From positions 40,827,270 to 40,891,269 of the forward strand of contig NC_086375.1 in the NCBI RefSeq assembly GCF_036588685.1: 64,000 nt of DNA, read 5' to 3'. The translations under genes were made by a program, and so were the position numbers. Under the pieces are notes generated by a model. It was not told where the DNA came from. It saw only the letters and a program-made list of their open reading frames with translations, and searched no databases. Every line of letters starts with the position of its first letter. Positions within the stretch are counted from its first letter, which is position 1. The stretch comes from Mytilus trossulus. Lineage: Eukaryota > Mollusca > Bivalvia > Mytilida > Mytilidae. Shown one piece after another: positions 59,401-64,000 of this stretch.

Positions 59401-61962
59401 ACAGCAAAAAAGACATATTGTTTATTACAAATTCATGTGTTTGTAAAAGATATACTTATGAATTCAAAAACATGTAAGTTATAAGTACTTACAATTTATT
59501 ACTTCGTTACCTTTTCCGTCTTTATTAGACTCGCATTGCATACGTGATTAATTAACCTTGTCTGGAGTTTATAAGTCTTGTTTTAGATTATTTTTATTAT
59601 ATTTAATTTTAGAAACCGGATTAAGACGTATAGATTGCTGCAAATTAAATTACCGTCCTTACCTAACTTGGTTGTACAATTTTTCTTTAGAATTGAGAAA
59701 CGTGTGTGGTCATGATGTTAATTTCATCAAATCACCCGGATCATGCTTTCACATATTTTTTTATCTATTTTATTTTTTTAGTAAATGATAGGTCTAGTAT
59801 TTATTTAATGCATAACTATGTGCAAAGTGGTCGTTTCAGGACAAATATTTTATTTAAATGTTTATGTTCTTGACTTCAAAGTGATAAAACAAAAGTCACT
59901 TTTGCATTTTAATTTTAAGGGACGGACAAAAATCATATGCTTTACAATTGAGAGGGCCAAATTATTGCTCTCGTCAACCTTTTTCACTTATATGGTGGGT
60001 TATCTTGTTCCAAGTCAGGAATATTACAGTTCTTGTCCATTCGTTTTTATGTGTTTTGTCATTTGATTTTGCCATGCGATTATGAACTTTCCGATTGGAT
60101 TTTCTGAGTTCAGTATTTTTGTTATTTTAATTTTTAAATTTTTTAAAGTGTCTGAAGTAAAACTATTTGTATATTTTACAGCCAATGGAATGGAATGATG
60201 TTATATATTCGTACGACGGAGAATATTTGACAGGCAAAGTAAATGGTTTAGAAAAAAGAGAATCTGTTAATGGTAATTGTATATATTTTTTTAATCTTCT
60301 AAATTATTTCAATAAAGCAGAATCTATAAAGCAATATTTCCCCCCATAAAAAAACATATAAACTTTCGATCTTCGATGATAAACAAGTAAATAAGTATGA
60401 ATAGCAAAGCAGAATACACAATCTAAGCAAAAATGCAGTTTAAACAATACGTCAAAAAAATATCAGAAAATATTCAAATTTCTCGTATCAAGCTAATGTT
60501 TGTAATTTGAGTGACCAGAAGTCATAACTTTACTATAACTTTCTCATTGAGATTCCCCATACAGCAAAGGAGTAAACCGTGAGAAACTAATCCTTATCTT
60601 TGATAAACTAGAATTTTCCATGAAATGAATTGTCTAAAACATTTTTTCGAAACAATTTGTTCACAAAACAAAAACATGTTGAGGAAAGAAAATGATTTCA
60701 AAACAGATTACGACAGCACAATATGTGATGGGGAATAAAAACATTAAATGCATAACAAGAACATCAAAGAGATATGAAATACCCATACTATTTAAACATG
60801 GCGTCGAATTTCATTAAAATAAAAGATTTGAATGTCTGAACTTACAAATAAAAACTTGTCTAGCATCGAACAATAATATACTTGACAAATACCTAAACAC
60901 ACTCTTAGGCTTATCAAAATATCATTGATTTATCTATGTAAATGTTATTATTCATTTTGCATGTTCAAAGGTAATACAAGGTGGATTTACTTGATGATAT
61001 ATTGAAATTATTGTCCATAATTATACTCTACTCAATATTGTAAAAGTGTCCATATAATATGGTCGTATTGTTGAATAATTCCAGTACTCCACGAGATACA
61101 TTTTTCCATTCCTTACATTGATTCTTTAAGCAATCAAACTTGGAATTCAAAGTTTCTGTGAAACTCCCTATTCAAAAACTATGTGAATCAGATGGAAATC
61201 TATAATTCAAATAGTCTGCTGTCGGGGTTCATTCATTCAAATTCCTCTCATGCAAAGGTGTATACAGCATGGGATGTCTCAATTACTTACACAAGAATTC
61301 TAACTTCTTAGCTGAAATACAAATGAAAGAAAAGTTCAACTCTATCAAAGAGGGACGAAAGATACCAAAGGGACAGTCAAACTCATAAATCTAAAACAAA
61401 CTAACAACGCCATGGCTAAAAATGAAAAAGACAAACAGACAAACAACAGTACACATGACACAACATAGAAAACTAAACAATAAACAGCACGAACCCCAAA
61501 AATGTCCAATGTTGTTATGTTCTGACAAACTTCAAATCAATGGCTGTAGCCGCTTCATTACTTCGTTCATTTTTATCACTGGATTGTTGGGTTTGTTTTT
61601 ACCTGACCTTCATGTAAAGGCTGCAACTCTAGAATCATGATCTTTTGGTTATATTTGTTTACACTATTCTTTCCGTTTTCATTTCTTCTTTTTATTCTAA
61701 CAGCGATGTTCGTGCTGCTAAGTCTGAAGTTTTTTGTTTTATGTTAATTTCATTTTCCTTTTTAAGGTTGCCGTTTATTGCCGTTCATTTCCATAGAAGA
61801 GCTTACATATTTGCTTTATAAATGTTTAAAATGTTAATAACGCATATGTATTGTTGCTAATGATAATTCCCTTATTAAACAGGAAATGTTGAGATACGAT
61901 CAGCAGAAATGATGTTTGGACACTGCGAAAGATATGGATATTTCAAAGGTTTCTTGGATGAC
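53388..61962 (+). CDS. Gene 3: Pif-like shell matrix protein with laminin-G-like domain
   Basis: Exons 53388-53454, 54933-56024, 56949-57310, 60182-60272, 61883-61962, phases consistent, giving at least 564 residues. Signal peptide 1-20; low-complexity N-terminal region with 11-residue repeats; Ser/Thr/Pro and Lys-rich middle; a Cys motif about 338-378 (CPYK...WIKRRCALGTAYDQDTCECS) of the kind found beside chitin-binding modules in molluscan shell proteins; then a laminin-G-like domain ending GYFKGFLDD. This order resembles the C-terminal part of Pif/BMSP-type shell matrix proteins but lacks the VWA domain. Secreted; a role in the organic shell framework or periostracum is inferred. The last exon ends in phase 0 at GTAAGT and its follower was not found. 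Confidence 0.65.
53700..53860 (+). repeat. Hammerhead-type repeat lacking its core
   Basis: Leader and tail as in 58205-58365, but the sequence goes from GAGCGTC straight to TTATGTAGATGAA: the segment with CTGATGAG is gone, probably deleted between two GTC triplets. Confidence 0.75.
53869..54132 (-). repeat. Inverted copy of the 3741-4010 repeat
   Basis: GGCAACAGTAGTATACAGCT to GACACGTCTTATCGCAATGT is the reverse complement of 3741-4010. A second, diverged piece of the same or a related element follows at 54133-54400 (TAAAATGCAACACACACACA). Confidence 0.8.
54405..54510 (-). repeat. Second-family hammerhead repeat, dead copy
   Basis: Reverse strand has leader TTCAACTTTGTACTTG, GCGTCACTAGTAGA in place of GCGTCACTGANGA, and CAAAA in place of GAAA. 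Decayed. Confidence 0.5.
54933..56024 (+). CDS. Gene 3 exon 2: repeats, Lys-rich region, Cys motif
   Basis: 1092 bp, phase 1-1. DALPDLNSLDLF, then five 11-residue units (GRDIQTLSPLT type), Thr/Pro-rich stretch, a basic KLKQKKKIRKQIIKNK stretch and the Cys motif. The basic stretch and repeats are typical low-complexity parts of shell matrix proteins. Confidence 0.75.
55046..55197 (+). repeat. 33-bp coding tandem repeat
   Basis: Units at 55046, 55079, 55112, 55145 and a partial one at 55178, encoding GRDI[PQ]TLSPLT with variants GNDIQTPSPLL. Third-position differences show the array is not brand new. Confidence 0.9.
56107..56421 (+). repeat. Dispersed repeat, pair of 62371-62690
   Basis: AGAGACAACAACCCGACCA, AACTAACAAAGGTCAGAGGC, AAACATGTTTTTAGAGATCT. 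Followed at 56505-56640 by another interspersed piece (TGTGTCATTTGGTCTCTTGT, AGAGTTGTCTC). Intronic in gene 3. Confidence 0.8.
56949..57310 (+). CDS. Gene 3 exon 3: laminin-G-like domain, main part
   Basis: 362 bp, phase 1 to 0. GCKPEVFMDFNKGAVVDLSS, then YFNGASRIIIWRYTNFDFQH, MTLKFRFKSE, LITNCGTG, SFGVILN, VLTFFVKT. The NGxSxIxIxR(Y)...MTLxFRF pattern is that of concanavalin/laminin-G folds. Confidence 0.75.
57367..58135. mobile_element. 769-bp DNA element with TIRs and TATTA duplication
   Basis: Termini GATGTCGGTCATTTA and inverse TAAATGGCCGACCTC, with arms of about 100 bp sharing GTATCCGCATCTGCAGATAT and GATCCCGAGCTT. Flanked by TATTA at 57362-57366 and 58136-58140. No transposase; non-autonomous. 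Confidence 0.8.
58205..58365 (+). repeat. Hammerhead-type repeat, best preserved copy
   Basis: Leader (TTTTGGATCCTCAATGCTCT, TTTGTACTTGTTTGGCTTTA), core 58284-58327, tail ACTAAATTATAATCCTGGTA. Starts about 65 bp after the TIR element. Confidence 0.8.
58284..58327 (+). ncRNA. Hammerhead ribozyme, all core bases present
   Basis: Stem I GCGTCA/TGACGT (six pairs), CTGATGA 58290-58296, stem II GTCTAATGTAGAC 58297-58309 (4-bp stem), GAAA 58310-58313, stem III CGCGCG, GTC 58319-58321 with cleavage expected after C58321. Type I arrangement, with stem I open towards the flanks. The short stem III suggests best activity as a dimer. Confidence 0.72.
58366..60009. other. Intron 3 of gene 3, nothing further recognised
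   Basis: AT-rich intron with no supported exon or repeat before the dispersed repeat at 60010. Confidence 0.5.
60010..60138 (+). repeat. Dispersed repeat, third copy
   Basis: Matches 40340 and 43655 (TTGTCCATTCGTTTTTATGT, TTTTGCCATGCGATTATGAA), ending about 40 bp before exon 4 of gene 3. Confidence 0.8.
60182..60272 (+). CDS. Gene 3 exon 4: laminin-G-like, second part
   Basis: 91 bp, phase 0 to 1, PMEWNDVIYSYDGEYLTGKV, NG, LEKRESVNG: the strand pair 'W..V.Y.YDG..L.G.VNG' of laminin-G-like folds. Acceptor TTTTACAG. Confidence 0.75.
61350..61500. repeat. Dispersed repeat, copy of 10190
   Basis: AACGCCATGGCTAAAAATGA and GTACACATGACACAACATAG identical to the 10190-10480 element. Confidence 0.85.
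61883..61962 (+). CDS. Gene 3 exon 5: laminin-G-like, last part
   Basis: 80 bp, phase 1 to 0, GNVEIRSAEMMFGHCERYGY, FKGFLDD: the closing 'FG.....YF.GFLDD' strand. Reading through the donor gives VSN then TGA, with AATAAA just after, so a short intron-retained end is possible. Confidence 0.7.
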
Positions 61963-62009
61963 GTAAGTAACTGAAAAATAAAATCACCTCTCAAGTTGTT
62001 AGTTGATTT

Positions 62010-62090
62010 CGACTTTAAACTTATTCGAGCGGCCACTAATGAATCTGGTCTAGCCGAAACCCGCGTCTAACGTAATTAAGTTATAATAGA
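62010..62090 (+). repeat. Hammerhead-type repeat, decayed fragment
   Basis: GAGCGGCCACTAATGA...CGAAACCCGCGTCTAACGTA: core CTAATGA, altered stems; predicted inactive. Confidence 0.6.
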
Positions 62091-62370
62091 ACACAAGTGA
62101 AAATTTCAAGTAAAAATGTTGTTATTTTCTATAAGACTACTGTACACCATGCATGAAAGGACCAGCTAAGCCTGATATATTAAATGGGCTTTATTCAGAA
62201 ACTAGGTACATATTATTAGTTGTTTTCTTGCAAATATATAACTGATTGTCCATTTCTTGGAAAGGATAACTTAATTGCTGATTTTGCGAACTGGACGTAC
62301 TCTCTCTCTAAGATATAAGCGATTAAACTGACAAGAAACCTAATGTATGTACAATGAAGCGTAAAGTAAA

Positions 62371-62690
62371 ATTGAGAATGGAAATGGGGAATGTGTCAAA
62401 GAGACAACAACCCAACCAAATAAAAAAACCAACAGTAGAAGGTCACCAACAGGTCTTCAATGAAGCGAGAAATTCCCGCACCCGGAGGCGTCCTTCAGTT
62501 GGCCCCTACACAAATATATACTAGTTCAGTGATAATGAACGCCATACTAATTTCCAAATTGTACATAAGAAACTAAAATTAGAATAATACAAGACTAACA
62601 AAGGTCAGAGGCTCCTGACTTGGGACAGGCGCAAAAATGCGGCGGGGTTAAACATGTTTGTGAGATCTCAACCCTCCCCTATACCTCTAA
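62371..62690 (+). repeat. Dispersed repeat, copy of 56107
   Basis: Same element as 56107-56421 and the piece at 40155-40240 (GGGGAATGTGTCAAAGAGAC, ACAAAGGTCAGAGGCTCCTG). Confidence 0.85.
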
Positions 62691-63795
62691 GGTTATCGAT
62701 CATAAGAAAGTGGTTCATGCTATCCATCGAATAATACTACAAAAACAGAATTGTTATAAAGTGAATGATAAATGCAACACTTCCAATCTTATAATGCTCT
62801 GATGGTAATTGTTTGTAAGGAAGAAAATCTGTGGAAACATTTCAAATGCCTAGAATAACAAGGTTGAGCACAGATAAAACAATGCCAGTAATTCAAACGA
62901 CATATACTCAAATCCTAGAATAAAATCAAAGTAAAATACAAAACTGCGGGAATCGCATGAACTACAAAAGGAGCCAGACCAAATGTATCAACGTGGCAAA
63001 ATTCTCCTGATATGTTTGCGTCCCCCAATGTGAATGCAGAAAAAGCTAAAATTTCAGAATTAGGAATAGGACGCAATCGATCTAATAGAAGTTCAGACAA
63101 CTTAGCTAGCAGCTTCAGACCTAAGACTGTTTAAACATGCTATGAAGTTGACATACTGACATATCGTATCGGTCACCTCATGCGTGACAGTAACTGTAAA
63201 GTTAATGTGGTGTCAAAATCATAAAAATAGAAGTACGTCAATGATGTACATAAAACAGCAGAGCCAAGATAATAATTCAAAAGGAAAATCGTGTAAATTT
63301 TTAAAAAAAAAAAGGCAAAAGATACCAACAGGATTTGTAGTTCATACTAGTTAGTCAAAGAGAAACTGTCAAAGTCGTGGCAAAATGTCTTCTTTTATCA
63401 TTTAAATCCTGTCCATTTGTATTATTTACCTTAATGAGTCATATTTAACTTGGGTGGTCACATTTTCTCGAACACGGAGTGAGCGATAAATAAAGTAGAA
63501 GGGATCAACAATATCATACTTTAACTGGATCTTAATAACTATGTGTTTCATAATAACAAGTAAAACCCAATCTTAGTATATTTAAGGAAGTGGTTAACAT
63601 ATTTAATTTAATCAAGTCCAACTGAAAAATGCCATATTGAAAGTGAAAATTAAGGCACTCAAATAAGAAATAAACATGCACAGAGGTATGGAGAATATCA
63701 ACTTCCAAGTGTGTCTTACTTATTTGCTAAATAATGGAACGTACTTGTGGGGCGACATTTTTATCTGTCAAAGAACTTCACTTACAAAATGTAAC
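62691..63795. other. Nothing recognised
   Basis: About 1.1 kb without a supported exon; short open frames lack splice or family support. Confidence 0.5.
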
Positions 63796-63799
63796 GTAT

Positions 63800-64000
63800 T
63801 GGCGGGAGCAACATTTGTATGCCCCATTGATGGGCATTATGTTTTCTGGTCTGTGTGTCCCTTCGTTCGTTCGTGCGTCCGTCCTTACGTCCGTTTGTCC
63901 GTCTATCCCGCTTCAGGTTGACGTTTTTGGTCGAGGTAGTTTTTGATGAAGTTGAAGTCCAATCAACTTGAAACTTGTTCAATATGATATGACCTTTCTA
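63800..64000 (+). repeat. Dispersed repeat with CGTC/CGTT-rich core
   Basis: GGGCATTATGTTTTCTGGTC, then CGTTCGTTCGTGCGTCCGTC-type sequence, then GTTTTTGGTCGAGGTAGTTT and TGAAGTCCAATCAACTTGAA. I know this layout as a common interspersed repeat of bivalve genomes; it runs past the window end. Confidence 0.7.

Noticed and set aside
62146-62213. Possible last exon of gene 3 (YCTPCMKGPAKPDILN)
   Set aside because: Requires entry in phase 1, but exon 5 ends in phase 0.

Overview
The window is animal nuclear DNA: AT-rich, with long introns, spliced exons bounded by GT/AG, AATAAA signals after stop codons, and many dispersed repeats. The gene content (TSP1, Ig-like and chitin-binding modules, and a Pif-like shell-matrix gene) and the repeats I recognise (hammerhead-ribozyme repeats, foldback elements, a CGTC/CGTT-rich repeat) point to a bivalve, most likely a mussel (Mytilus). 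The species call is inference, not a search result.

Layout, all genes on the + strand. (1) 1-11.05 kb holds the 3' end of a modular secreted or surface protein. It is built from a repeated trio: a 12-residue microexon, an Ig-like exon and a CBM14-like exon. About 2.4 kb of it is present twice at a 5.94-kb spacing, and the gene ends at 10883. (2) 11-17.6 kb is intergenic: a terminal-inverted-repeat element, a frame-broken reverse transcriptase fragment on the - strand, a three-unit tandem repeat of about 300 bp and a foldback. (3) 17.64-44.27 kb is one 23-exon gene whose splice phases all agree, predicting about 1823 residues. The protein is a type II membrane protein: acidic cytoplasmic tail, one membrane segment, SEA domain, Thr/Ser-rich mucin-like stretch, seven TSP1 repeats, alternating A- and B-type Ig-like domains, and two CBM14-like modules. 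Its distal modules are paralogous to those of gene 1. (4) 46.74-52.87 kb is a BEL/Pao LTR retrotransposon with 5-bp target duplication and short LTRs; its reverse transcriptase is broken by a deletion with a frame change. (5) 53.39-61.96 kb is a Pif-like gene: signal peptide exon, 11-residue repeats, a chitin-binding-like Cys motif and a laminin-G-like domain over three exons. Its 3' end is unresolved.

The three host genes all carry chitin-binding-type modules and lie head to tail, which suggests a local cluster of extracellular matrix, shell or surface-defence proteins. Almost all ectodomain introns are phase 1, which favours exon shuffling and explains the internal duplications.

The most interesting structures outside the genes are two families of dispersed repeats that fold as hammerhead self-cleaving ribozymes. 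Four copies keep the catalytic core and several are decayed. A transposon end also lies 15 bp from a splice acceptor. Intron and intergenic space not listed below showed nothing I could support.
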